From contig NZ_SMRP01000050.1 of assembly GCF_004353915.1 (NCBI RefSeq), forward strand, positions 1 through 36,380: 36,380 bases of DNA, given 5' to 3'. Position numbers and translations under genes: made by a program. Shown here one piece after another: positions 23,106 to 32,433 of this stretch. Source of the stretch: Paraburkholderia silviterrae (lineage in GTDB: Bacteria > Pseudomonadota > Gammaproteobacteria > Burkholderiales > Burkholderiaceae). Position 1 is the stretch's first letter. Each line of letters begins with the position of its first letter. The notes beneath the pieces are model-generated. The model worked only from the letters and a program-made list of their open reading frames with translations. It ran no database searches and was not told where the DNA came from.

Positions 23106-23939
23106 ATGCCCTCTTCGCCACGCAGCGTCGCGGAAAAACGCGCCGCGTTCCGCGCCTTGCATGCTTCCGGCTGCTTCCTCTTGCCCAATCCCTGGGACCC
23201 GGGTAGCGCCCGCTATCTCGAGGGCGTCGGCTTCAAGGCGCTCGCCACGACCAGTTCGGGCTTTGCATGGTCGCGCGCCCACGCGGATAATTCGCTGCCG
23301 CGCGAGGCCATCCTCGCGCATCTGCGCGAGATGGTCGCCGCCACCGGCTTGCCCATCAACGCGGACTTCGAGAACGGTTTCGGCACCGATGCGGCGGGGG
23401 TCGCGCAAAGCGTGGGCCTTGCAGTGGACACGGGCGTGGCAGGGCTCTCGATCGAGGATTCGACCGGCGACCCGGCCGCGCCGCTGTTCCCGCTGGAGGT
23501 CGCGATCGAGCGCGTGAAGGCCGCGCGGCGCGCCATCGACGAACGCGGCGGCGACACGCTGCTGGTGGCGCGCGCGGAAAACTTCTTCACTGGCGAGCCC
23601 GATTTCGACGATGCGCTTGCGCGCATCAAGGCCTATGCCGCGGCGGGCGCGGACTGCCTCTACATGCCCGGCATCCACACGCGCGAGCAGATTGTTGCCG
23701 TGGTTGCGGCCGTGGCGCCCAAGCCCGTCAACGTGCTGATCGGCTCGGCCTCGGAATTCACGCTGCAGGATCTCGCGGCAATGGGCGTGCGGCGCGTGAG
23801 CGTGGGCGGCGCGCTGGCCCGCTCAGCGTGGGGGGGCCTCATGCGCGCCGTGGAGACGCTCGTGCAAGGCCGCTTCGATGGCTTCGTCAACGCGGCGCCC
23901 GGCAATCAGCTCAACGATCTGTTCAGGAATCCTTCCTGA
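23106..23939 (+). CDS. Isocitrate lyase/PEP mutase-superfamily enzyme
   Basis: This 277-residue TIM-barrel protein of the ICL/PEPM superfamily has TTSSGFA (48-54), NADFENGFG (85-93, metal ligands D87/E89) and LSIEDSTG (114-121). Such enzymes cleave or decarboxylate 2-hydroxy- or 2-oxo-dicarboxylates (methylisocitrate lyase, dimethylmalate lyase, oxaloacetate decarboxylase) and need Mg. The lyase KKCGH loop is absent, as is the PEP mutase motif EDKxxxxxNS, so neither activity can be assigned. GGAG lies seven bases before the ATG. It is divergent from the LacI-family gene and convergent with the yfa operon. A role in sugar-acid metabolism is inferred from context only. Confidence 0.85.
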   Translation: MPSSPRSVAEKRAAFRALHASGCFLLPNPWDPGSARYLEGVGFKALATTSSGFAWSRAHADNSLPREAILAHLREMVAATGLPINADFENGFGTDAAGVAQSVGLAVDTGVAGLSIEDSTGDPAAPLFPLEVAIERVKAARRAIDERGGDTLLVARAENFFTGEPDFDDALARIKAYAAAGADCLYMPGIHTREQIVAVVAAVAPKPVNVLIGSASEFTLQDLAAMGVRRVSVGGALARSAWGGLMRAVETLVQGRFDGFVNAAPGNQLNDLFRNPS

Positions 23940-23982
23940 TTATATCGACGATGCCGCGTTTGGCACGTGCCGACAGTGGCCC

Positions 23983-24789
23983 TCAAGGGATGACGAAGCG
24001 CTTCACGAGTGTCAACTCGCCCGGCTTGCGCATGGGCGCGCGCACTGTCTCGCTCTTTTCGTTCGGCGTGCCTTCGTCGGTAATGATGGTCACTTGTGCC
24101 ACCGTCATGTCGCTGCCGCTGTTGCCGTTGCCGTAGTAGTTCACGTAGACGAGATACGTGCCGTGCAGCGGCGCGGCGCTCGAATAGATCTCGGGGCCAT
24201 AGCCCGTCGTCACGTCCACGTCGAGCGCGCCGCCGTTTGGCGCCACGCGGTCGGCGTAGAACGTATGCACGCCGTCGGGCGACACCACGTGCAGGTCGAG
24301 ATCCGTGCCGTCGGTGTCCCATGCGAGCACGATGCGCAGGCGTGCCTGCGTCTTGCCCGTGTAGGCATCGTAGAACTGCACGCGTTTGCGCGTGCCGTCC
24401 GCCGTGCGCAGTTCCACGCCGTTGCTGCCCGCGCCGAACGCGAACGGCCGCGAGAACGTGCCGTCCTCCTCGATGCGCTGTGGCATGGGCGTGCCGTTCA
24501 CCACGAGCGTACCCACCGAGGTGCCCGGCCTCGCCTTGGGTGCGGCCTTGATATGCCCCGCGATGAGCGCGTTGACCGACTGGCCTTCCGGCGTGCTCAC
24601 GGCCACCGCGGGATAGTGGACGTCCTGCGTATAGCGCGCCTGGTCCCCAGCCGAATTGCGCCAGCCGTTCAGCGGCGCGGTGAAGTCGACGGTGTCGGCG
24701 TGCGCGGCGCTCGTGAAGGCGCCAAGCGCAAGCGCGAAGCCCACGAGAGCGTCGCGCGAGAAACAACGATGGAGCTGGATCGCATTCAT
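23983..24789 (-). CDS. yfaP: Second YfaP-like DUF2135 protein (distal copy)
   Basis: This 268-residue protein has a signal peptide (hydrophobic FALALGAFTSAAHA, cleavage near residue 31) and a DUF2135 domain. Shared with the preceding gene's product are LVVNGTPMPQ, FAFGAGSNGVEL, a strand-rich WDTDGTDLDLHVVSPDGVHTFY-type block (Asp-rich, possibly Ca-binding) and YSSAAPLHGTYLVYVNYYGN. It is therefore a tandem paralogue. It is the last gene of the yfa operon, starting 35 bases after the first copy ends. The ribosome site is weak (AGGCGAACC). The periplasmic role is unknown; E. coli has one copy of yfaP in the equivalent cluster. Confidence 0.85.
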   Translation of the reverse strand: MNAIQLHRCFSRDALVGFALALGAFTSAAHADTVDFTAPLNGWRNSAGDQARYTQDVHYPAVAVSTPEGQSVNALIAGHIKAAPKARPGTSVGTLVVNGTPMPQRIEEDGTFSRPFAFGAGSNGVELRTADGTRKRVQFYDAYTGKTQARLRIVLAWDTDGTDLDLHVVSPDGVHTFYADRVAPNGGALDVDVTTGYGPEIYSSAAPLHGTYLVYVNYYGNGNSGSDMTVAQVTIITDEGTPNEKSETVRAPMRKPGELTLVKRFVIP

Positions 24790-24824
24790 GCTGGTTCGCC
24801 TGGTCGTCCTATAGATATTGGAGC

Positions 24825-25715
24825 TCAAAGCCGCTCGCTCTCCACGAGCACGAGGTCGCCGATCTTGCGCAACGGCACCACGCGCGTTTCGCGACGCTCG
24901 TTTGGCGTGTTCTCGTTGAACACGAGCGTGAGGGTGGCGGTGATCACGTCGCGATCGTGCGCAGCGGGATCGAAGTTGTAGCCCGTCGAATCGAAATTGC
25001 CCCAGTAATTGAGGAAAAACAGCCAGGTGCCATGCTCCGGCGCCGCCGAAGAGAATATGCCCGGCCCGGCGCCATCGACGGAATCCACGTCGAAGCCACT
25101 GCCGTCCTCGAGGGTCGGATTCGCAAAGAAGGCGTGCAGCCCGCCTGGTGTGATCACGTGCAAATCGACTTGCGCGTGCGGGTCGTCCCACGTCACGATC
25201 GCCCGCAGCCTGGCCTGCGGCTTGCTGCGATCCGCCTCGTAGAACTGCATGCGTTGGTGCTTCGTGCCATCGGGCGAAATGATCTCAATGCTGTTCGAGC
25301 CCGCGCCAAATGCCCAGGGCCGCGCGAAGAAACCTTGCTCGTCGGTATAGAGCGGCGTGGGATTGCCGTTCACAACCAGCATGGGCGGGCGGCGCGCGTG
25401 CGGATCGACATGGTTGAGCTGGCCTTCGATCAGCGTGCGAAAGCGCTGCGCGCCGCGATCGACGGGCGGGCGCGGATACGCCGCCACGTATTGCTCACCC
25501 TCGTTCGTGAGACCGCTGTGACGCCAGCCGTTGAACGCGCCGGTGAGGCGCGCGAGTGTGCTGGAATCCGCCGCATCGCCAGCCGCGTGTGCAGGTGCAC
25601 ACACAAGCGCGGCGGCACCCGCCATCGCGAGCACACGTGCACTCATGCGCTGCAGTGCGGCACCGGGCTTGCCAATCGTCACCAATCGCTGTTGCACGAG
25701 CGCTTTCATGGTCAT
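24825..25715 (-). CDS. yfaP: YfaP-like DUF2135 protein (proximal copy)
   Basis: This 296-residue protein has an N-terminal signal (hydrophobic VLAMAGAAALVCAPAHA, cleavage near residue 45) and a DUF2135 domain with LVVNGNPTP, WAFGAGSNSIEI, WDDPHAQVDLHVITPGGLH and FSSAAPEHGTWLFFLNYWGN. The beta-sandwich-like pattern with Asp-rich strands suggests a carbohydrate- or Ca-binding periplasmic protein. The ATG abuts the yfaQ stop with no gap (TGAATG), and AGGA lies six bases upstream, so translation is coupled. It is a paralogue of the next gene. Its function in the operon is not known. Confidence 0.88.
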   Translation of the reverse strand: MTMKALVQQRLVTIGKPGAALQRMSARVLAMAGAAALVCAPAHAAGDAADSSTLARLTGAFNGWRHSGLTNEGEQYVAAYPRPPVDRGAQRFRTLIEGQLNHVDPHARRPPMLVVNGNPTPLYTDEQGFFARPWAFGAGSNSIEIISPDGTKHQRMQFYEADRSKPQARLRAIVTWDDPHAQVDLHVITPGGLHAFFANPTLEDGSGFDVDSVDGAGPGIFSSAAPEHGTWLFFLNYWGNFDSTGYNFDPAAHDRDVITATLTLVFNENTPNERRETRVVPLRKIGDLVLVESERL

Positions 25716-27500
25716 TCAGCTTCCTGTGAGGATCAGCTTGCGCGCAGTCTGCTCGATAAACGCCTCGTCCTGCCCGCGTGGATGGTGCGCGAACGCGAGA
25801 TGCAGATACTCGTGTGCGAGCGCAATGCGATCGTCGTCGGAGCGCAGGCGGCGGATATAGACGCGGTTGCGCCCGGCGTCGGCATAGGGGCGGCCCGTCG
25901 TCACCTCGCAGACGGCCGGCAACTCGGGTTCTTCGTAACCCGCCTCCCCCGCGAGGCGCCGCGCCCAGACCGGCGCCTCGCGGCCCAGCCAGTCGCGCGC
26001 GCCCGCCACCGGCTCGCAGTCGCCCGCGAGCGGGCTCGTGAACGCGGTAAGCGTGGCCTGCGGCCAGCTGCGCGCGAGAATCGCATCGAACGTGAGGCCC
26101 AGTTGCGCGGCGGCCTTCGCGTCGAGCCAGCTCATCTGGCCGGGCGCGGCCTTGTCGTGATGAAACTGCACGGGCACGCCTGCGAGCACGAGGCCGTCGG
26201 TGAAATCGGCGGCGTTGCGCGATGCGGCTCGCGGTGCGCGCGGCAAGACGCGCTGCGTGCGGCTGCTGTCGTCGATGCGGTAGCAGCCGCGCTCGCGGCC
26301 GGCGTTCTGCACGAGATAACTGCGCGCCGCCACCGCGAGCGCGCGCGCCGCTTGCGGCTGCGCCGTGTCGCCTTCGCGCTCGACCACGCGCGCGACGTAG
26401 TCGTTCATGCCGAAGCGCCCAACGATGCGCGGCTTGCCGGTCTCGTCGCGATCGAGCAGCAGTTCGCCACGGCTTTCGATGGGCAGCCGGTTGCCGTTCT
26501 CGAATCCCACGCTGAAGCTGCCGTCGAGCAGGCCGGGTTGCGCGGGCCGGCCGCCCGCGCGCGTTTCGATTACGTTTCGGATCGGATAACGAGAAAAGAA
26601 ATCGACAATCACACAAGCGCGGTCGTCGGGCACGGCGCTCTGCGCGACCAGTGGCGCAATGCGCGGCGCCGCGGCGGCCAGCACGCGCACGCTGCCCCCG
26701 CGCCCGCCTAGCCAGACCGGCGTGCCATCGGCCAGCCAGCCCGCCGCGCCGCCCGCGTAGCCACCGGGGTTCGATGGATCGGGCATGCTCCACGTCTTGG
26801 CCCGCAGCAGGCTGCCGTAGAGCGCGACGGTGCCCTCGCCGCGCCCGCTCGTGACGACCGAGACCAGCGTGCTCGCCGTGTCGTCGCGGGCGCGCGAGGG
26901 CACGGCCTGCAAGGCCTTGAGCAGGTCGTCCACGCGCACACGGCGCTCCGGGCGCAGCGCGTAGAGATCCAGCAGCCAGGCCGGCGCCTTCAGGGCGCGC
27001 CAGTATTGGCGCCACCCCACGGGATCGAGCTGCAATCTGTGCGGATCGAAAAAGAGGCCGCAAGACTGCACCAGCGCGCGGTCGCGGTCGATGTGGCCGC
27101 CGGTCATGCAGCAGTACACCTCCTCACGGTCGCCCCCGTCGCACTGATAGTCGGGTGCGGGGATCCGCCGGTCGACGAGATAGGCGTAAACGAACAGCTT
27201 CCAGACGCTGCCCAGTTGCGTATCGAGCGTCGGCGGCAATGGCGCACCCGCACCCGGCGCGCCGGCCTCGGCGGCAGCATCGAATGTCCACAGCCGCGCG
27301 TCGCCGTCGCGCAACCACGCGAAGCGCAGCACCGACGACGCCGTTGCCCCGCCCAATGACGATGCTTTCGGCGCCGCAACAGCCGGCGGCGTTCTCGCCG
27401 CGTGCTCGCTCACCGTGGCATACGCGTGGCGCGGCGCATTGCCCGCAAGCGCAATGGCTAGGACGAACACCGCGCTCCACCCGACAATACGCACCGTCAC
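25716..27500 (-). CDS. yfaQ: YfaQ-like DUF2300 envelope protein with SxxK, SpoIID-like and HExxH features
   Basis: The 594-residue product has a signal peptide (VGWSAVFVLAIALAG, residues 7-21). An SxxK serine-enzyme-like motif, SVWK (98-101), is embedded in TQLGSVWKLFVYAYL, as in penicillin-binding proteins and class D beta-lactamases. A segment AARALAVAARSYLVQNAG resembles the SpoIID/LytB amidase-enhancer core. The C-terminus has HEYLH (563-567), an HExxH zinc-protease signature with a following DEAF. These motifs suggest a cell-wall or protein-processing role, but no activity is proven and the known family is only DUF2300. GTG at 27500 is chosen: TGAGG lies five bases upstream and seven bases separate it from the yfaS stop. 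Confidence 0.85.
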   Translation of the reverse strand: MTVRIVGWSAVFVLAIALAGNAPRHAYATVSEHAARTPPAVAAPKASSLGGATASSVLRFAWLRDGDARLWTFDAAAEAGAPGAGAPLPPTLDTQLGSVWKLFVYAYLVDRRIPAPDYQCDGGDREEVYCCMTGGHIDRDRALVQSCGLFFDPHRLQLDPVGWRQYWRALKAPAWLLDLYALRPERRVRVDDLLKALQAVPSRARDDTASTLVSVVTSGRGEGTVALYGSLLRAKTWSMPDPSNPGGYAGGAAGWLADGTPVWLGGRGGSVRVLAAAAPRIAPLVAQSAVPDDRACVIVDFFSRYPIRNVIETRAGGRPAQPGLLDGSFSVGFENGNRLPIESRGELLLDRDETGKPRIVGRFGMNDYVARVVEREGDTAQPQAARALAVAARSYLVQNAGRERGCYRIDDSSRTQRVLPRAPRAASRNAADFTDGLVLAGVPVQFHHDKAAPGQMSWLDAKAAAQLGLTFDAILARSWPQATLTAFTSPLAGDCEPVAGARDWLGREAPVWARRLAGEAGYEEPELPAVCEVTTGRPYADAGRNRVYIRRLRSDDDRIALAHEYLHLAFAHHPRGQDEAFIEQTARKLILTGS

Positions 27501-27507
27501 GCCGGCC

Positions 27508-30500
27508 TCACTCGATGCGCAGCGTGACCATGCGGTCGCTGCGGCCGCCCTCGTACGCCTTCTGCTCCGGCTGGTACATCCGGAAGTAGCGTGCGGGCGG
27601 CATCGTGAACGTGCCAGGCAGGGCGAAGCGCACAAGCTGGCGCAGCGCCACGGGCCGATCGAGCAAGGGCACGGGCTGGTGATAGCTGAGCTCGCCCATC
27701 TCGTAGCTGGCCGCGCGCGCGAACGGCTGCGGACCGCTGCCGCCCTCGCCCGCGCCGGGCAGCCCGGCAATGCTCACGCCCCAGCTCGTCGCCTCCACGG
27801 AGCCGCCCGGCGGCAGCGGCACGTCGAGCAAGCCGTAATGCAGCGCCGATCTGTCCTGCGGCGTGAGCGTGACTTCGTCGACATAGAGCGCGTTGCTGTC
27901 GATCGTATCGCCGGCCTTCATGCGATGCGCCTCGAACGTGAAGCGGCCCGCCTGCTTTTCGGCGTCGCTCGACGGCGCGATCGGATCGAGCCGATAAAGC
28001 GTGCGCCCGATCTTCACGGGCAAGCGGCTCGCCTGGGCAGCACGGCTGCGATACGAAACCAGCGCCGAGACGTCGGGGCGTGCGCCGCCCACGTCAAGCG
28101 AGGTCGGCAGCGCCGCGCCCGTCCACTTCCAGAGGGTTGCGCCCGTCGGCGTCGTCGTGCGCGCCCAGTCGTTGCCTTGCAGCGCGGGTAACGGCTGCGC
28201 GGCGTCGCCCGCACGCGAACCGGCCATCGCCTTGCGCAGCCACAGCAGCGTAAGCGCGCGGTCGACCGTCGGATACGATGCGCTGCTCTGTGCAAGCACA
28301 GCGCTGGCATCCACGGGCGTGCCCGCGTCGCCGGCCATCGCCAGCAGGCTCTGGATCAGCGGCGTGGGATTCGTCATGAGCGATGCGCGTGCGCGCGCGG
28401 CCAGCGCACTGAAGCCTTCGGGCAGGCTCGCGTTCGTTGCCCGCGCCGTGTACGCGGTCAGCACCACGGCCGCTTGCAGGCCGCGCGGCGAGTCGGGCGC
28501 GGCGAACACGAGGCTGTCTTCCATGCCGTATGCGTCACGCATTGCTTTGGCATCCTGATCGAACATCGACGATGCCTGCTGCGCGAGCTGCCCGGCCACG
28601 CCCGACACGGGCGTGGCCACCGGCAAGCCCATCTGCTGCAAGAGCCAGAGCGCCAGTGCACGATGCAGCAGCGGCTCCTTCGCGCCGTTGTCGCGATAGA
28701 TATCAAGCGCATGCTGCCAGTTGCTGTCCGGCAACGTGATGCCGAGACTGCGGCTCGCGAGCCAGTCCGCGTAGTAGGCATAGGCCGTGATGAACGCGCT
28801 GCCCCCCGTGGTATCGCCCCACCAGCCGAATGCGCCGTTGATGCCGGCAAGCAGCGCAAGCCGCTGGCGCTGGTTGCGCAGACGCGCCTCGAGGCCCTGC
28901 GTCGTGCTCTGTGACGCAGCGACACCCAGCGCCGTGACGTCTGCATCGTGGCCCAGTGCGTCGTGTGCGAGCGCGAGCGGTATCAAGCGGCTCGAGGTCT
29001 GCTCGGCGCAGCCGTATGGGTATGCAATGAGATCGTCGGCCACGCGCGCGAACTGGCTCGTGCTGTTCGACACGAGACGCACGCGCACGTCCTGCGCGTC
29101 GGGTGCGAGCGCAAGCGGCTTCGGATTCGCGTCGAGCGGGACGGGTATTTCACGCAAATCGAGCCAGCCAGGCGCGCCAAGGCTCACCGAAGTCTGCAGA
29201 CGGTCCATCTCTTTGCCGTTCACGCGCAGGCTCGCATCGACGAGACCTGGTGTGAGCGCGACGCGCGGCAGTGCCAAATAGTTGGCACCCGGCTTGAGCG
29301 TCACCTTGCGATCGAGCGCGAGGCCTGCGCCATTGACCGTCCACTGCGCATCCACATCGGACGCGCCCTGGTTGAACGCGAGCATGTCGATCGACGGCTG
29401 GTCGCCGCTGCGGAAGCTCGCAGGGCCGCTCCATTTCAGATAGAGCGGCTTATCCGAGCGCACATACGCGGTGCGCTGCCCCACGGTGCCGTCCGCGGAA
29501 ATCGCACGCACGGTGATGCGCCAGCGCGCGAGTGCGTCGGGCATGCGGAAAGTCATGCGTGCGTGGCCGCTCGCATCGGTCTGCAGATCGGCCTGCCAGG
29601 CCGCCGTGTCGATGTCGTCGCGGCGTGGACGCTCCAGCACCTTCACGCCGCGCTCGTTGTACTGCCCGCGCTGCGGACCGCCTGGCGCGCCGCGCATGGC
29701 GGAAAGCGCGAGGTCGTAGGTGATGAACGAAAGGCTCGACGTCGTGCGCACGTTGTTGCGGCGCGGGTGATAGAAGAAGTCCACGATGTCCGGCGCAATC
29801 TCGGGCTGCAGCACGTACACCATTTCGTCGACCACGCTCACGGTGAGATGGGCGGGCTGCGCCTTGCCAGCGAGCGTGCTGCCGAGATCGAGCGTAACGG
29901 TCTCGCCCGGCCCGTAGACAGGCTTGTCGCTCTTCACAGCGAGATCGATCGAGGGCTTCGCGACCACGATGCCCGCGTTCTGGAACACGTACTCGCCATC
30001 GTGCACGTAGAGCACCGAGAACGTCATGTTGGGCGCGAACTCGGGGCCGACCTTGATGCGCGCTTTCCATTGCGTGGGTGCAACGCGCGTGAGGCTCAGC
30101 CAGTCCGCGCCCTTCGAAAGCAGTGCGCGCGCCTCCACGCTGTCGCGTTCGAGCGTGAGCAGCGCATCGTCCACGGCGTACGGGAAGGTGATGAGCGCCT
30201 CGGCCGTATCGCCGATCCGGTAACGATCGCGGTCGAACACGATCTCGACGCTGCCGGGGATCGCCTTCAAGCCGTCTCCCGCCACCCAGTGGCTGGCCGC
30301 CGCGAGCAGGTTGCCCGCGTCGTCCTTCACCGAGAGCATGTACGAACCCGGTTCGTCGAATTGCAGCGGGAAGCTCACGCGACCGTCCGGGCCCGCAGCG
30401 GGCAGCGCGCCGTCGGCTTTCGTCTGCGACTCGAGTCGCACCCATTCCCATTTCGCCGGCTTGTGCACGCCCGCGCTGATCGCGTCGGCTCCAGAGTTGA

Positions 30501-32433
30501 GATTGGCATTGGCGAGCGCCGCCAGCGTGAACGTCACGCGCTCGCGCGGCTGCGAGAACGACTTGGCCGTGCTCAGGCGATACGGCGTCGCGCCGCGCGC
30601 GATCAGTACCTCGCGCGTCACGCGCACGCGATACGCGGCGCCGTCCTGTGCAAACAGCGTGAGTGCGTAGCGGCTCGGCTCCTTCGCGGCGGGCAGCGTG
30701 AGCGTGACGTTGCCGTCGCTATCGGTCTTGAGTTCCTGCTGCTCGAGCTTCACGGGAAAGAGGCCCGAATAGCGCAACTCGCCGTCCACGATCGCCACCT
30801 TCTGCCCGCGCAGCGTGACCGACACCTTGCCGTTCTTCACGGGCTTGCCGTCCGGGTAGCGCAACGCGATCTTGCCCTTGGGCGTGTCGCCGGTCGCGTA
30901 GTCGGACTTGTCCATCGTGAGATTCACGTCGAAGTGCGGCTTCACATACTCCGCCACGCGGAACGCACCGCCGTAGCTGTCGCCGTTGTAGTCGAAGCGC
31001 AGCGTATAGCCACCGCCCTGCGCGGTCGATGGCAGCGTGAAGGCCGCTTCGCCGCCGCTTTCCGATGCGAAATCCACGTTGCGCGTCGCGATCGGTGCGC
31101 CGTTCGGATCGAGCACGTCGAGCTTGAGCTGCGCGGGCGCGGCGGGCGTCGACTGATTCGCGCTCTGGAACGTGCGGCCGATAAACTTCACGTGGACCGC
31201 ATCACCGGGACGATACAGCGGCCGGTCGGTCACCGCGTAGATCTTGGTGTTGTAGATCTCACTGTCGTAGTAGAAGTTTTCCGATACGAAAACGCCGCCC
31301 TGCGGATCGCTGCCGATTACGTAGCTGCGCTCGGGCGAGACGTGCTGGAGCACCAGCGCGCCATCCGCGCCCGTGGAGCCGCTTTGCAGCACGCCCACGC
31401 CGTCGGTCCAGTTCACGTCGGTGTTGGGCACCGGCTTGCCGTTATCGCGCCGCGCGGTCCACACGAGCAGGCCGCTCGACGCCGCCTTCACGACCGCGAC
31501 CGTATCGGAAACGAACAGCAGCGTATGCGCGCGGTAGTTTCCGATCATCGCCTCGACGAGATAGAGCCCCGGCGGCAGCTTGCCAACCGGAATCATCACG
31601 TTGCCCGAGGACGCCTCCACGAAGTTGCTGCTGCTGCCTGCGAGGTTCACGCCCTTGGGCGGCTGAATGGTTTTCGCGTTCCAGATCGGATAACGAAAGC
31701 GCGTGACGAGTTCGTAGCCGCGCAGCGGCGCAAAGCGCGATTGAGGCTCGAAATGCGTGGGCGCGCCCGGCTGCTCGCCGAGCTTGAATTCAGGCTTCGC
31801 CTCGGTGACCTTGCTGCGCGTCGCGAACGAAAGCACGCGCTGCCAGGCGCGGCGCGCGTCGCTGAGCCAGCGGTCCCACAGGTACGCGAGCGTGTTCGCG
31901 AGGCCCTCGCCCTGATAGTTCGGCTTGATGTTGAGGCGATGCAGGTTCTTCTGCGCCTTGAGAAACGCGAGCGCATTCGGCACCTTGTAGACGACGATAT
32001 CGGCGCCGCCGTAGCCTTCGAGTTCCGACTGGAATTCGCGGCCCGGCGCTTCCAGACGCACTTGCGCGAGCTGGTTGCTGCCGAAGCTCGCATCGGAAAG
32101 CAGGAAGAACGGCTGGCCCCGCACGACCTGGCTGTCGTAGCCGCTCGGCGTCGGCGCACCCAGCGTGGAATTCGCGTCGATGCTCTGCTGCGCGGCATTC
32201 TCGCCGCTCGTGGCGTTCTCGCCATCGTCGGCCCAGGCGGGCGCCGCGCCCAGACAGAAGCACAGCGAGAACAGCGCGATCAGCGTTGCTGGCAGCACCG
32301 AGGCGCGCCGATGTGCGCTGCGTTTCGCATCGGAAATCCGGGCGCGAGCGAAGAATTTCGCATTGGAAACGCCCGAGAAAAGCAGCGCAGCGGAACGCGG
32401 CACAAGAAGCAGACGTTGCATGGCGGCACTCAT
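27508..32433 (-). CDS. yfaS: Bacterial alpha-2-macroglobulin YfaS
   Basis: This 1641-residue protease-trap protein (E. coli YfaS is about 1534 residues) acts in the periplasm. It has the macroglobulin opening motif TDRPLYRPGDAVHVKF near residue 402, a MG7-like PSIDLAVKSDKPVYGPGE region, the YMRSDKPLYLKWSGP-type segment before the thioester domain, and the thioester motif CAEQ at 1142-1145 (YPYGCAEQTSSRLIPL), so it can bind attackers covalently. It starts ATG at 32433, overlapping the yfaT stop (ATGA). Its hydrophobic signal core (LPATLIALFSLCFCLG) begins only near residue 48, so the leader is unusually long or the true start lies further in. The neighbouring genes are the E. coli yfaPQSTA set. 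Confidence 0.93.
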   Translation of the reverse strand: MSAAMQRLLLVPRSAALLFSGVSNAKFFARARISDAKRSAHRRASVLPATLIALFSLCFCLGAAPAWADDGENATSGENAAQQSIDANSTLGAPTPSGYDSQVVRGQPFFLLSDASFGSNQLAQVRLEAPGREFQSELEGYGGADIVVYKVPNALAFLKAQKNLHRLNIKPNYQGEGLANTLAYLWDRWLSDARRAWQRVLSFATRSKVTEAKPEFKLGEQPGAPTHFEPQSRFAPLRGYELVTRFRYPIWNAKTIQPPKGVNLAGSSSNFVEASSGNVMIPVGKLPPGLYLVEAMIGNYRAHTLLFVSDTVAVVKAASSGLLVWTARRDNGKPVPNTDVNWTDGVGVLQSGSTGADGALVLQHVSPERSYVIGSDPQGGVFVSENFYYDSEIYNTKIYAVTDRPLYRPGDAVHVKFIGRTFQSANQSTPAAPAQLKLDVLDPNGAPIATRNVDFASESGGEAAFTLPSTAQGGGYTLRFDYNGDSYGGAFRVAEYVKPHFDVNLTMDKSDYATGDTPKGKIALRYPDGKPVKNGKVSVTLRGQKVAIVDGELRYSGLFPVKLEQQELKTDSDGNVTLTLPAAKEPSRYALTLFAQDGAAYRVRVTREVLIARGATPYRLSTAKSFSQPRERVTFTLAALANANLNSGADAISAGVHKPAKWEWVRLESQTKADGALPAAGPDGRVSFPLQFDEPGSYMLSVKDDAGNLLAAASHWVAGDGLKAIPGSVEIVFDRDRYRIGDTAEALITFPYAVDDALLTLERDSVEARALLSKGADWLSLTRVAPTQWKARIKVGPEFAPNMTFSVLYVHDGEYVFQNAGIVVAKPSIDLAVKSDKPVYGPGETVTLDLGSTLAGKAQPAHLTVSVVDEMVYVLQPEIAPDIVDFFYHPRRNNVRTTSSLSFITYDLALSAMRGAPGGPQRGQYNERGVKVLERPRRDDIDTAAWQADLQTDASGHARMTFRMPDALARWRITVRAISADGTVGQRTAYVRSDKPLYLKWSGPASFRSGDQPSIDMLAFNQGASDVDAQWTVNGAGLALDRKVTLKPGANYLALPRVALTPGLVDASLRVNGKEMDRLQTSVSLGAPGWLDLREIPVPLDANPKPLALAPDAQDVRVRLVSNSTSQFARVADDLIAYPYGCAEQTSSRLIPLALAHDALGHDADVTALGVAASQSTTQGLEARLRNQRQRLALLAGINGAFGWWGDTTGGSAFITAYAYYADWLASRSLGITLPDSNWQHALDIYRDNGAKEPLLHRALALWLLQQMGLPVATPVSGVAGQLAQQASSMFDQDAKAMRDAYGMEDSLVFAAPDSPRGLQAAVVLTAYTARATNASLPEGFSALAARARASLMTNPTPLIQSLLAMAGDAGTPVDASAVLAQSSASYPTVDRALTLLWLRKAMAGSRAGDAAQPLPALQGNDWARTTTPTGATLWKWTGAALPTSLDVGGARPDVSALVSYRSRAAQASRLPVKIGRTLYRLDPIAPSSDAEKQAGRFTFEAHRMKAGDTIDSNALYVDEVTLTPQDRSALHYGLLDVPLPPGGSVEATSWGVSIAGLPGAGEGGSGPQPFARAASYEMGELSYHQPVPLLDRPVALRQLVRFALPGTFTMPPARYFRMYQPEQKAYEGGRSDRMVTLRIE

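Noticed and set aside
23106..23939. PEP mutase of phosphonate biosynthesis, tempting because of the phn genes
   Set aside because: The EDKxxxxxNS motif of PEP mutase is absent (IEDSTGD instead), no phosphonopyruvate decarboxylase is nearby, and 17 kb separate it from the phn operon.
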